From assembly GCA_017408305.1 (NCBI GenBank), contig JAFQUU010000058.1, positions 1-22,363 on the forward strand: a DNA stretch of 22,363 nt, given 5' to 3'. Numbering within the stretch: position 1 is the first letter of the stretch; the number at the start of each line of letters is the position of its first letter. Below are positions 5,316-12,528 of the stretch, in pieces. Position numbers and translations under genes: made by a program. The notes under the pieces are model-generated. The model did not search any database and had not been told where the DNA came from. It saw only the letters and a program-made list of their open reading frames with translations. Source of the DNA: Clostridia bacterium. GTDB lineage: Bacteria; Bacillota; Clostridia; Christensenellales; UBA1242.

Positions 5316-8102
5316 ATGGAAAATAAAGAAATAATAATAAAAGGTGCAAGGCATAACAACCTAAAAGATATAGACCTTGTAATTCCAAGGGGTAAACTTG
5401 TGGTGTTTACGGGTGTTAGTGGTAGTGGTAAATCAAACCTTGCGTTTGACACTATTTTTGCAGAAGGTCAAAGGCGATATGTTGAAAGTTTGTCAAGCTA
5501 TGCCAGAATGTTTTTGGGGCAGGCAAGAAAACCTGATGTTGACAGCATTGATGGGCTTTCTCCTGCAATTTCAATAGACCAAAAAACAACCAACCATAAC
5601 CCTCGTTCAACCGTGGGCACAGTTACTGAAATCTATGACTATGTTCGCCTTTTGTATTCACGCATTGGCGTGCCGTATTGCCCAAAATGTAACAAACCGA
5701 TCAAAAAACAAACGGTTGACCAAATTGTTGACAGGATTTTGGAGCATGAAGAAGGAGAAAAAATTCAAATTTTATCACCTGTTGTGCGTGGGCAAAAAGG
5801 CACACATGCAAAACTGCTTGAAAAACTGCAAAGAAGTGGTTTTGTTAGGGTGATTATTGATGGTAATCAATACCTTTTGGAAGAAGAAATCAATCTTGAC
5901 AAAAATCTTCGCCACTCAATCAGTATTGTGGTTGACCGCATTGTAATTAAGCCCGACATAAAAAGCAGGCTTACTGAAAGTGTTGAAACTGCCCTTAAGG
6001 CAAGTGAAGGGCTTGTGGTTTGTCTTGCAAACGACACTGAAGAACTTTTTTCAACCAACTACGCTTGTCCAGACTGTGGATATTCTGTTGAAGAAATCAC
6101 ACCAAGGCTGTTTTCTTTCAATAACCCTTTTGGTGCTTGTCCACATTGCGACGGACTTGGTACGGTTTCAAGCATTGATGAAGGCAAACTTTTAAAAAAT
6201 GAAGACCTTTCAATCAATCAAGGTGCGTTTGCGTTTAGTGGTTGGAATCCTGAAACCTCAACCATGGCAAAAATGATTTTTGAAAACCTTTCGAAACTTT
6301 ATGGTATAGACCTCAATGCTCCACTCAAAAACCTAACAAAAAAAGAAACAGACATTCTGCTTTATGGCACAAACGATTACATGAATTTAAACGGCAGAAA
6401 CTATATGTTTGAAGGCATTGCCAACAATATTGAAAGAAGATACAAAGAAACAAACTCTGTTTGGGTGAAGTTTGAACTTGGCAGGCTTTTCAGTAACCAA
6501 ACTTGCCCCGTTTGTCATGGCAAAAGGCTTAATCAAAAAGCACTTTCAGTTAAGGTTGATGGCAAGGATATTGCTATGCTTTGCGAAATGAGTGTTGAAA
6601 AACTTTTACAGTATTTTGAAACACTTGTGCTTCCTGAGGCAGAAAGAGAAATTTCTGAAAGAATAATTAAGGAAATCACAGCAAGACTTTCATTTTTGGT
6701 GGAAGTTGGGCTTACTTACTTAAGCCTTGCCAGAACTGCCGAAACTTTAAGTGGTGGTGAGGCACAACGCATACGCCTTGCAACGCAAATTGGTAGTGGG
6801 CTTATGGGCGTGCTTTATATTCTTGATGAACCAAGTATTGGGCTTCATCAACGAGACAACGAAAAACTTTTGGGCACACTTTTAAAACTTAGGGATTTAG
6901 GTAATTCGCTTATAGTTGTAGAGCATGATGAGGATACAATTCGCAGTGCAGACCATATTGTTGACATTGGGCCACTTGCAGGCGTGCATGGGGGCGAAGT
7001 TGTTGCTGAAGGCAAAGTTGATGACATTGCAAAAAGCCCAAGAAGCATAACTGGTAAATTTTTAAGTGGTGAAGAGAAAATTGAAGTGCCAAAAGTGCGT
7101 AGAAAATTTTCTAATACCTTAAAAATTGTTGGTGCAAAGCAAAACAACCTTAAAAACATTGATGTAAAAATTCCACTTGGTGTGTTTACTGCAGTAACAG
7201 GCGTAAGTGGCAGTGGCAAAAGTTCGCTTGTGAACGGAGTGCTTTATCCATATTTATCAAATCAACTTAATCGTAGTAAGCACGAACTTGGTGCTTTTTC
7301 AAAAATCACGGGCCTTGAAAACCTTGATAAAGTAATAAATATCGACCAAGCACCAATTGGCAAAACACCACGCAGTAACCCTGCAACATATACGGGCGTG
7401 TTTACGGCAATCCGTAACCTTTTTGCAACCACTCCAGATGCCAAAGAGCGTGGCTATGGACCAGGTAGGTTTAGTTTTAATATAAAAGGTGGCAGGTGTG
7501 AAAACTGCGAGGGTGCAGGCGTAAAACAAATTGAGATGTACTTTTTGCCTGACATGGAAGTGCCTTGCGAAGTGTGCAAAGGCAGGCGATATAACAGTGA
7601 AACATTGGAAGTACGCTACAAAGGCAAAAACATTTACGAAGTGCTAGATATGACAGTTGAAGAAGCACTTGAGTTTTTCCAAAACATTCCACCAATCCAA
7701 ACAAAACTGCAGGCACTTTTTGATGTGGGGCTTGGGTATATCAAACTTGGGCAAAGTGCAACAACGCTTTCTGGTGGAGAGGCACAACGCGTAAAACTTG
7801 CCACAGAACTTGCAAAGCGTGGTACAGGCAAAACAATGTATATCTTAGATGAACCAACAACTGGTCTTCATTGGTTTGACATAAAAAAACTTATTGCAAT
7901 TTTACAGCGTCTTGTTGACGCAGGCAACACTGTGCTTGTGATTGAACACAATCTTGATGTAATCAAATGTGCTGATTATTGCATAGACCTTGGTCCTGAA
8001 GGTGGCGATGGTGGTGGCCAAGTTGTTGCAAGTGGTACACCTGAAGAAATTGCAAAAAATTTAAGTTCTCATACGGGCAGATTTTTAAAAAAATTATTAT
8101 AA
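5316..8102 (+). CDS. uvrA: Excinuclease ABC subunit A
   Basis: UvrA is the damage-sensing ABC-type ATPase dimer that delivers UvrB to lesions. The 928-aa product (usual length about 940) is complete. It has Walker A GVSGSGKS near residue 33, a CPDC...CPHC zinc site from residue 251, signature LSGGEAQRIRLATQ with LDEPS Walker B, a second Walker A GVSGSGKSS from residue 629, a second zinc site CENC...CEVC from residue 728, and a second LSGGEAQRVKLATE followed by LDEPTTGLH. The start at 5316 is favoured over the in-frame ATG at 5274 because that one lies inside uvrB, while AAAAAGGA sits correctly before 5316. It is transcribed with uvrB (gap one base) and followed by a strong hairpin. Confidence 0.98.
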   Translation: MENKEIIIKGARHNNLKDIDLVIPRGKLVVFTGVSGSGKSNLAFDTIFAEGQRRYVESLSSYARMFLGQARKPDVDSIDGLSPAISIDQKTTNHNPRSTVGTVTEIYDYVRLLYSRIGVPYCPKCNKPIKKQTVDQIVDRILEHEEGEKIQILSPVVRGQKGTHAKLLEKLQRSGFVRVIIDGNQYLLEEEINLDKNLRHSISIVVDRIVIKPDIKSRLTESVETALKASEGLVVCLANDTEELFSTNYACPDCGYSVEEITPRLFSFNNPFGACPHCDGLGTVSSIDEGKLLKNEDLSINQGAFAFSGWNPETSTMAKMIFENLSKLYGIDLNAPLKNLTKKETDILLYGTNDYMNLNGRNYMFEGIANNIERRYKETNSVWVKFELGRLFSNQTCPVCHGKRLNQKALSVKVDGKDIAMLCEMSVEKLLQYFETLVLPEAEREISERIIKEITARLSFLVEVGLTYLSLARTAETLSGGEAQRIRLATQIGSGLMGVLYILDEPSIGLHQRDNEKLLGTLLKLRDLGNSLIVVEHDEDTIRSADHIVDIGPLAGVHGGEVVAEGKVDDIAKSPRSITGKFLSGEEKIEVPKVRRKFSNTLKIVGAKQNNLKNIDVKIPLGVFTAVTGVSGSGKSSLVNGVLYPYLSNQLNRSKHELGAFSKITGLENLDKVINIDQAPIGKTPRSNPATYTGVFTAIRNLFATTPDAKERGYGPGRFSFNIKGGRCENCEGAGVKQIEMYFLPDMEVPCEVCKGRRYNSETLEVRYKGKNIYEVLDMTVEEALEFFQNIPPIQTKLQALFDVGLGYIKLGQSATTLSGGEAQRVKLATELAKRGTGKTMYILDEPTTGLHWFDIKKLIAILQRLVDAGNTVLVIEHNLDVIKCADYCIDLGPEGGDGGGQVVASGTPEEIAKNLSSHTGRFLKKLL

Positions 8103-8120
8103 AACAATTTTAAAAATAAA

Positions 8121-8158
8121 AAAAATAAGCAAAAAATCATTTTTTGCTTATTTTTTTT
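8121..8158. terminator. Bidirectional terminator between uvrA and the convergent phosphodiesterase gene
   Basis: AAAAATAAGCAAAAAA (8121-8136) pairs perfectly with TTTTTTGCTTATTTTT (8140-8155) around TCA. T runs follow on the plus side and A runs precede it, so it can work in both directions. The minus-strand gene stop lies at 8157-8159. Confidence 0.85.
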
Positions 8159-8891
8159 AAATTCTTGGTTCAAAACCTTCAAAAATAATATTGTCGCAAT
8201 ATTTTAAAATATCCAAATACTGCTCTTGGCTTTTTATTGTCCATGCCAAAAGAGGAAGGTCTTTAAATTTTTTAACATAACGATTTGGCAAGTTTTGTGC
8301 ATTATAAGAAATAAAGTGTGGCTGACTGATTTTTTTATTAAACACCATCTTTTTAAGGAGTAAACGCTTAACAAAAGAAAAGTTTTGGTTTTTAAAGAAA
8401 GAAGAAATTTGACCACGAATTACATTTGGTGCGTTGTGTTTAAACCATTCCAAAGTGAATGGGTTGAAAGACTGGATTGCATATTCACCTTGGTAATCTT
8501 TTATCATATTCCAAAAAGATTTTTCCAAACTTCCAACTTTGCCTTCGTTTTTAAGTTCAAACAAAACAGGCACTTGGCCATTTATCAAGCTTAAAACTTC
8601 TTCAAGTGTAGGGATTGAGTATTCGCTACCCAAAATTTTATAATTTGAAAGCACATCTTTGGTTAGGTTTTTAATATATCCGTCTTGGCCTGTTAGGCGT
8701 TGAAGGGATTTGTCATGAAAAACCACAAGTGTGCCGTCAGCAATTTCTTGCACATCAAGTTCAATAGGTGTTTGTTCTTTTATGGCATTTTCAAAGGCCC
8801 CCAAAGTGTTTTCAGGGCAGGATTCTGTGTGGAGACCTCTATGGGCAATATACCTTTCCACAAGCCACGATTTAAATAAATCTTTGCACAT
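8157..8891 (-). CDS. Glycerophosphodiester phosphodiesterase (GDPD/UgpQ family)
   Basis: A 244-aa cytosolic enzyme of the GDPD family, which hydrolyses glycerophosphodiesters (for example glycerophosphocholine) to glycerol-3-phosphate and an alcohol. The TIM-barrel signatures are present: AHRG at residues 16-19 with PENT at 26-29, ELDV (E44, D46), the metal/catalytic H59 in VVFHD, ELK (E112, K114), QSF near 160 and AWTI near the end. No signal peptide is visible, so it probably acts on imported or internally released diesters rather than at the surface. The start is supported by AAGGAAAG upstream on the minus strand. It is a stand-alone gene, convergent with uvrBA. Substrate preference cannot be read from sequence. 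Confidence 0.93.
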   Translation of the reverse strand: MCKDLFKSWLVERYIAHRGLHTESCPENTLGAFENAIKEQTPIELDVQEIADGTLVVFHDKSLQRLTGQDGYIKNLTKDVLSNYKILGSEYSIPTLEEVLSLINGQVPVLFELKNEGKVGSLEKSFWNMIKDYQGEYAIQSFNPFTLEWFKHNAPNVIRGQISSFFKNQNFSFVKRLLLKKMVFNKKISQPHFISYNAQNLPNRYVKKFKDLPLLAWTIKSQEQYLDILKYCDNIIFEGFEPRI

Positions 8892-8908
8892 ACTCTTTCC
8901 TTTTTAAT

Positions 8909-8937
8909 AATATACCATAATTCTTAAGATATAGCAA
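8909..8937 (-). promoter_or_regulatory. Promoter of the phosphodiesterase gene
   Basis: On the minus strand, TTGCTA (8937-8932), a 17-bp spacer and TATATT (8914-8909) with TGG extension lie 18 bases upstream of the start codon. Confidence 0.65.
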
Positions 8938-9065
8938 ATTTTTTATGGCTAAATTTGTTGATTTATGAAAAAGTCAAGTATTTTTTTGAGAATTTTGTGA
9001 AATTTGAAAAATTTGTCAATAAATTAGATACACGAAAACTTTATTTGCAAAATGCATTTTGCCAC
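8938..9065. other. AT-rich intergenic stretch, nothing recognised
   Basis: This is the part of the divergent intergenic region (8892-9232) between the two promoters. It is very AT-rich with short AAATTTG repeats. I see no open frame, hairpin or terminator in it. Confidence 0.5.
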
Positions 9066-9094
9066 TTGACAAACGAACTTTTTTTTGGTATTAT
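9066..9094 (+). promoter_or_regulatory. Promoter of the rplU-prp-rpmA operon
   Basis: Perfect TTGACA (9066-9071), 17-bp spacer, TATTAT (9089-9094) with TGG extension. The predicted start near 9101 gives a leader of about 130 bases. Confidence 0.85.
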
Positions 9095-9100
9095 AAGCAC

Positions 9101-9232
9101 ATTATCCGCATGAACCGGGGGACAGTAAACGCTGTTTGGCTGTTTTTGGGGCAAAGGTGCTTGCACTTTTTGCTTTAAAAAACACTCAACAACTTCCCGC
9201 AACAGCGAGTTTAACAAAAGGAGAGTTGAAAT
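9101..9232 (+). ncRNA. Structured rplU mRNA leader, probable L21 leader element
   Basis: About 130 bases of comparatively GC-rich non-coding RNA lie between the promoter and rplU. GCAAAGGTGC (9151-9160) and GCACTTTTTGC (9163-9173) form a hairpin with a two-base loop. ACAG...CTGT near 9122-9135 forms a small local stem. CGCTGTT (9130-9136) is also perfectly complementary to AACAGCG (9201-9207), so two competing folds are possible. Rfam describes an L21 leader in Firmicutes at this position, thought to mediate autoregulation by L21. Position and structure fit, but I could not compare with the covariance model. Confidence 0.6.
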
Positions 9233-9538
9233 ATGTACGCAATTATCGAAGCTGGTGGCAAACAATATGATGTAAAAGTTGGCGATGCTATTCAAGTTGA
9301 AAAAATTGATGCAGAAGTTGGCTCAAAAATCACTTTTGACGCAATTTTTGTTTCAAACGAAGATGGCACAATCAAAGTGAAAGATGACGCTAAAAAAGTT
9401 AAAGTAACTGCAGAAGTTGCCAACCATGGCAAAGGCGAAAAGATTGTTGTTTATAAAATGATTCCTAAAGAAATGTATCGTAGAAAAAACGGCCATCGTC
9501 AGCCATACACAGAACTAAAAATTTTGGATATTAAATAA
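9233..9538 (+). CDS. rplU: 50S ribosomal protein L21
   Basis: L21 binds 23S rRNA in the large ribosomal subunit. The 101-aa product has the family's normal length and its typical start (MYAIIEAGGKQYDVKVGD) and end (MYRRKNGHRQPYTELKI). AGGAG lies 10 bases before the ATG. It is the first gene of a three-gene operon and its TAA overlaps the next ATG by one base (TAATG), implying coupled translation. It probably controls its own leader. Confidence 0.98.
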   Translation: MYAIIEAGGKQYDVKVGDAIQVEKIDAEVGSKITFDAIFVSNEDGTIKVKDDAKKVKVTAEVANHGKGEKIVVYKMIPKEMYRRKNGHRQPYTELKILDIK

Positions 9539-9867
9539 TGACAACAATCAAAATTTTTAAACAAAAAGGCAAAACAAAAGGTTTTGAGTGCAGTGGCCAC
9601 ACAGGGTTTGGGGTGCAGGGGCAAGATGTTCTTTGCAGTGCAATCTCAACACTTGTGGGCAGTTGTCACTTGGGGCTTTCAAAAGTTTTGGGGCTTGAAA
9701 CAGATTTCAAAATAGATGAAGAAAATGGATATTTTGCTTTGTCTGTTGATGAAACAGCCCTTGAAAACCAATCAGCACAACTTCTTTTTGAAGTTTTTGC
9801 CGAAAGCATTAAAGACCTTGCCTTGGATTATCAAAAATTTATTAAACTTAAAGTAATAGGAGGGTAA
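9538..9867 (+). CDS. prp: Ribosomal-processing cysteine protease Prp
   Basis: Prp (YsxB family) removes the N-terminal extension of ribosomal protein L27 in Firmicutes and relatives; in Staphylococcus aureus this cleavage is essential. The 109-aa protein has the family length. The catalytic pair is visible as H21 in the GHTGFG block and C33 in QDVLCSAIS. It lies between rplU and rpmA as in other Firmicutes, and the matching substrate site is present in the next gene. Translation is coupled to rplU through TAATG; rpmA starts one base after the stop. Confidence 0.95.
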   Translation: MTTIKIFKQKGKTKGFECSGHTGFGVQGQDVLCSAISTLVGSCHLGLSKVLGLETDFKIDEENGYFALSVDETALENQSAQLLFEVFAESIKDLALDYQKFIKLKVIGG

Positions 9868-9868
9868 A

Positions 9869-10150
9869 ATGAAATTTATTCATATTCAACTTTTTGCTCA
9901 CAAAAAAGGTGGCGGAAGTTCAAAGAATGGTCGCGACAGTCAAGCAAAACGCCTTGGCGTTAAAGCAAGCGATGGCCAAGCAGTTTTGGCTGGTTCAATC
10001 ATCCTTCGTCAAAGGGGCACAAGAATTTACCCAGGCGTAAATGTTGGCCTTGGCAAAGATTTTACTTTGTATGCAAAAATTGACGGACGCGTGAAGTTTG
10101 AATCAAAGGCTGGCAAAAAAGTGGCAAGCGTTTATGAAATTCAAGAATAG
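9869..10150 (+). CDS. rpmA: 50S ribosomal protein L27 with Prp-cleavable leader peptide
   Basis: L27 lies near the peptidyl-transferase centre. The 93-aa precursor starts MKFIHIQLFA and is followed by HKKGGGSSKNGRDS. The IQLFA/H junction (A10/H11) corresponds to the LQFFA/S cleavage site of staphylococcal L27, so the first ten residues should be removed by the Prp encoded just upstream. Removal exposes the basic N-terminus needed at the active centre. The remainder (RLGVKASDGQ, RQRGT, PGVNVGLGKD) is conventional. A strong AGGAGGG (9858-9864) precedes the ATG closely. Its last 17 bases overlap the glycosylase gene. Confidence 0.98.
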   Translation: MKFIHIQLFAHKKGGGSSKNGRDSQAKRLGVKASDGQAVLAGSIILRQRGTRIYPGVNVGLGKDFTLYAKIDGRVKFESKAGKKVASVYEIQE

Positions 10151-10949
10151 TTTTTATATACACAAAACTGAAATTGATTTTCTGCAAACATTGTCTTGTG
10201 GTCAAATTTTTTCTTACAAGCAAACAGAAAATGGTTTTTTGGTGTTTTCGGGCAACAAGGTTGCAAAAGTTACTGAAAACCAAGACAACTTTTTGGTTGA
10301 AACAGATGATGAAGGATATTTCAAAAATTTTTTTGACCTTGAAACAGATTATTCAAAAATCAAAGCCGAACTTTTAAAGCACCCTGTGCTTGAGAAGCCC
10401 ATTGGCTTTGGTGGTGGTATAAGAATTTTAAGGCAAGACCTTTTGGAAACAATCATTTCCTTTGTAATTTCTGCAAACAACAACATAAAAAGAATAACAA
10501 ACTCTGTGTTTTTCTTAAGGCAAAACTTTGGTGAAAAAATTGGGGATTTTTATGCGTTTCCAACGCTTGAAAAACTTTCGTGCCTTACTGAAGAAGATTT
10601 TAGAAATGCAGGTACGGGCTATAGAAGTCCCCAACTTGTAAAACTGATTTCTCAACTTTCTTCAAAAGAGTTTTTAACTTGGGGCAATCTTTCAAGCGAC
10701 GCCCTTAAAGCAAAACTGATTTCACTCAGTGGTGTGGGGCCAAAAGTGGCAGATTGCATAATGCTTTTTGGATACGGAAAACCAGATGTTTTTCCTGTTG
10801 ACACTTGGATAGAAAAAGTTTATAACCAGTATTTTGAGTCTTGCACTGACAGGGCAAAAATTAGGAGAAATCTTGTTGATAAATTCAAAAACTTATCGGG
10901 CTATGCCCAGCAATATTTGTTTTTTTATCAACGAAATAAAAAGATATAG
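10134..10949 (+). CDS. ogg: 8-oxoguanine DNA glycosylase/AP lyase, OGG1 type
   Basis: A bifunctional base-excision-repair glycosylase that removes 8-oxoguanine opposite C. The 271-aa product has an OGG N-terminal domain (SCGQIFSYKQ near residue 21) and a helix-hairpin-helix motif LSGVGPKVADCI with the Schiff-base lysine at about K204. The Gly/Pro-Val-Asp loop (FPVDTW) has catalytic D223, and the conserved ending is GYAQQYLFFYQR. The ATG at 10134 matches the domain start; a TTG at 10098 would add 12 residues of rpmA overlap and is less likely. No clear ribosome binding site precedes it, so translation is probably coupled to rpmA, with which it overlaps by 17 bases. A terminator follows. Confidence 0.93.
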   Translation: MKFKNSFYIHKTEIDFLQTLSCGQIFSYKQTENGFLVFSGNKVAKVTENQDNFLVETDDEGYFKNFFDLETDYSKIKAELLKHPVLEKPIGFGGGIRILRQDLLETIISFVISANNNIKRITNSVFFLRQNFGEKIGDFYAFPTLEKLSCLTEEDFRNAGTGYRSPQLVKLISQLSSKEFLTWGNLSSDALKAKLISLSGVGPKVADCIMLFGYGKPDVFPVDTWIEKVYNQYFESCTDRAKIRRNLVDKFKNLSGYAQQYLFFYQRNKKI

Positions 10950-10959
10950 AAATTTGTCG

Positions 10960-10988
10960 AAAAATGTCATAAAAAATGACATTTTTTT
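10960..10988 (+). terminator. Terminator of the rplU-prp-rpmA-ogg operon
   Basis: AAAAATGTCAT (10960-10970) pairs with ATGACATTTTT (10976-10986) around AAAAA, continuing into a T-rich run. It ends the operon and precedes the phage-like region. Confidence 0.85.
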
Positions 10989-11067
10989 ATTTTTTAGTGA
11001 TATTTTATGTTGACTTAAAATTTTACTTTAAATAAACCAAAGAATACAAAATTTAGGTGAGGGTAAA

Positions 11068-11616
11068 ATGGAACTAAAAATCTGGGCAAAAAGTTTTTTT
11101 TCGATATATCGTTGTTTGAATAGTTTAATAAAATCGCTTGATGGTTATATTGATATCAGGGCAAGCACTTGTTTTTACAGCACGCTGAGTAGGCTTACGC
11201 TATGTGGGACTGAAAAAGTTTTTAATGATATAACAACACTTATCAACAAAAAAATAACCCTTTTAAATGTCAAAATGCTCACTGAAAAATTGCTTTCCAG
11301 TTTACCTGAAAATAGTGCAAGGTTTTTGGTGCTGAAGTATATTGATGGTTATACATTTGAAAAAACTGCCCAAAGTTTGGAGATAAGCACGCGTACGGCA
11401 ATGCGTTGGAATATTTCGGTGCTAAATAAATGTGCAGACCTTTTGCGTGCTTGGGGTTACTCTCACAAAAAAATGATTGATTTTGTGGACAATGAAAAAT
11501 GGATTGTAGAATTTTATAACAATCTTTTGCAAGAAGAAAATCACCACGCCAAAAAAGTTGCTGTGATTTTGATTTTAAATGAAGTGCAAAAAGAGTATAG
11601 AAAATATATGGTTTAA
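11068..11616 (+). CDS. Sigma-70 region-4-like HTH protein, candidate phage late-gene regulator
   Basis: A 182-aa protein whose central part resembles sigma factor region 4 or LuxR-type DNA-binding helices: LPENSARFLVLKYIDGYTFE (79-98) followed by KTAQSLEISTRTAMRWNISV (99-118), with an HTH at about 96-123. The N-terminal 70 residues are helical and unrecognised, and no sigma region 2 is seen. In Firmicutes phages a protein of this kind (RinA/ArpU/LtrC-like) often lies just before the terminase and switches on late genes, so that role is inferred from position. AGGTGAGGG at 11054-11062 is a good ribosome binding site. TTGACT at 11010-11015 is a possible -35, with only a poor -10. The stop overlaps that of the convergent gene. 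Confidence 0.65.
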   Translation: MELKIWAKSFFSIYRCLNSLIKSLDGYIDIRASTCFYSTLSRLTLCGTEKVFNDITTLINKKITLLNVKMLTEKLLSSLPENSARFLVLKYIDGYTFEKTAQSLEISTRTAMRWNISVLNKCADLLRAWGYSHKKMIDFVDNEKWIVEFYNNLLQEENHHAKKVAVILILNEVQKEYRKYMV

Positions 11617-12443
11617 TCCTCCAGTTCATAAAACTCTGATTTTTTTAGGCGTTTGATTTTTTTACTTTTTTCTGTGCCGTTGTCTGCCACAAGTTTGGTT
11701 GGTTTAAAAATTAAATAAATCAACGCTAGGCATGGCAAACAAACTGCAATAATCACCAAAAGTTTGACCTCGATATTTAGGGCAGAAAGTGGTGAAGGGG
11801 CTGCTTCAGGTTCTAGAATTGGCACAAAAAGTTCACCTTCAAATTTGGGTAAATTTTCGGTGTTTTGTGGAATTGTTGACAGTTTGTCGCAAAGGTCGGA
11901 GTAGAGATAGCCATAATAAACCGAAGTGCCAGAAATGTATTTGCAATAATACCAAGTATTACTTTTGTCAGGTATCATTTCATCACCCAAGATTTGCCCA
12001 TAAAAAACAAGGTCTGTGCAAAGGTATGGCACATTGACAATTCTATTAAATGGAGTTTCGTTCGAGGGCGTAGATTTAAGGTCTAGCCCAGATGGCGAAA
12101 AAATTCTAAAACTTGCATTTGTTGCAAATGGGTGGTTTGGGGTGCCTTCAACGGCCAAAACCTCACTTTTTTTTACATAACCAAAAACATCAATATATCT
12201 TGCAGAGTAAAACAAACCACTTTCATCTTTTGCATCTGCAAGCAGTTCTACATAATAAGTGGCTGGGATTTCAAAGACCTTGTAGGTTTCTTCGCTTATG
12301 GGGCTGTTGTACAAAAAAACACCACTTGTTTCAACTTTGGCAAAAATTGGGCCTTCTGCCAAAACTGTTTTTGGCGAGGCGGCAAAAAATATATTTGTGC
12401 AAAATAAGAATATAAAAAAAATTAAAAAAAATATTTTTTTCAC
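11613..12443 (-). CDS. Membrane-anchored protein with SH3-like repeats
   Basis: A 276-aa envelope protein. It has a basic start and hydrophobic signal sequence (residues 1-21, ending FFAAS) and two similar beta-rich units at about 32-95 (AKVETSGVFLYNSP...VFGYVKKSEVL) and 108-188 (TNASFRIFSPSGLDLKSTP...YYGYLYSDLC) resembling bacterial SH3-like domains. An acidic/proline linker, one transmembrane helix (about 226-246) and a highly basic cytoplasmic tail (KSKKIKRLKKSEFYE) follow. SH3-like domains often bind cell-wall peptides (family knowledge), so a wall-sensing or wall-binding role is plausible. The start is GTG at 12443 with no clear ribosome binding site; no ATG alternative fits the signal sequence. 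It is opposite in strand to its neighbours and looks like a host or cargo gene rather than a virion gene. Confidence 0.7.
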   Translation of the reverse strand: MKKIFFLIFFIFLFCTNIFFAASPKTVLAEGPIFAKVETSGVFLYNSPISEETYKVFEIPATYYVELLADAKDESGLFYSARYIDVFGYVKKSEVLAVEGTPNHPFATNASFRIFSPSGLDLKSTPSNETPFNRIVNVPYLCTDLVFYGQILGDEMIPDKSNTWYYCKYISGTSVYYGYLYSDLCDKLSTIPQNTENLPKFEGELFVPILEPEAAPSPLSALNIEVKLLVIIAVCLPCLALIYLIFKPTKLVADNGTEKSKKIKRLKKSEFYELED

Positions 12444-12528
12444 AAGTCGAGTTTAACAAATTATTATTTAAGAAAAAATAGATAATTTTTATTTTTATGT
12501 ATTTTTTTATTTTATTTTAGGTGGAGTG

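Noticed and set aside
6848..7831. Minus-strand open frames inside uvrA
   Set aside because: They are antisense to the conserved ATPase motifs, with unlikely compositions and no initiation signals.
9041..9295. Minus-strand 84-codon frame over the rplU leader
   Set aside because: It overlaps the rplU promoter, structured leader and start codon, and has no ribosome binding site or recognisable domain.
11010..11038. TTGACT at 11010 as the promoter of the sigma-like gene
   Set aside because: The -10 at the right distance (TAAACC) is poor, so it is mentioned in the gene entry but not listed as a promoter.
12113..12415. Plus-strand frames opposite the SH3-like protein gene
   Set aside because: The minus-strand frame has a signal peptide, domains and a membrane helix. 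These translations are His/Gln/Phe-rich noise.
12453..12486. Possible terminase promoter (TTAACA ... GATAAT)
   Set aside because: The spacing is 20-22 bp and the whole stretch is so AT-rich that chance matches are expected.
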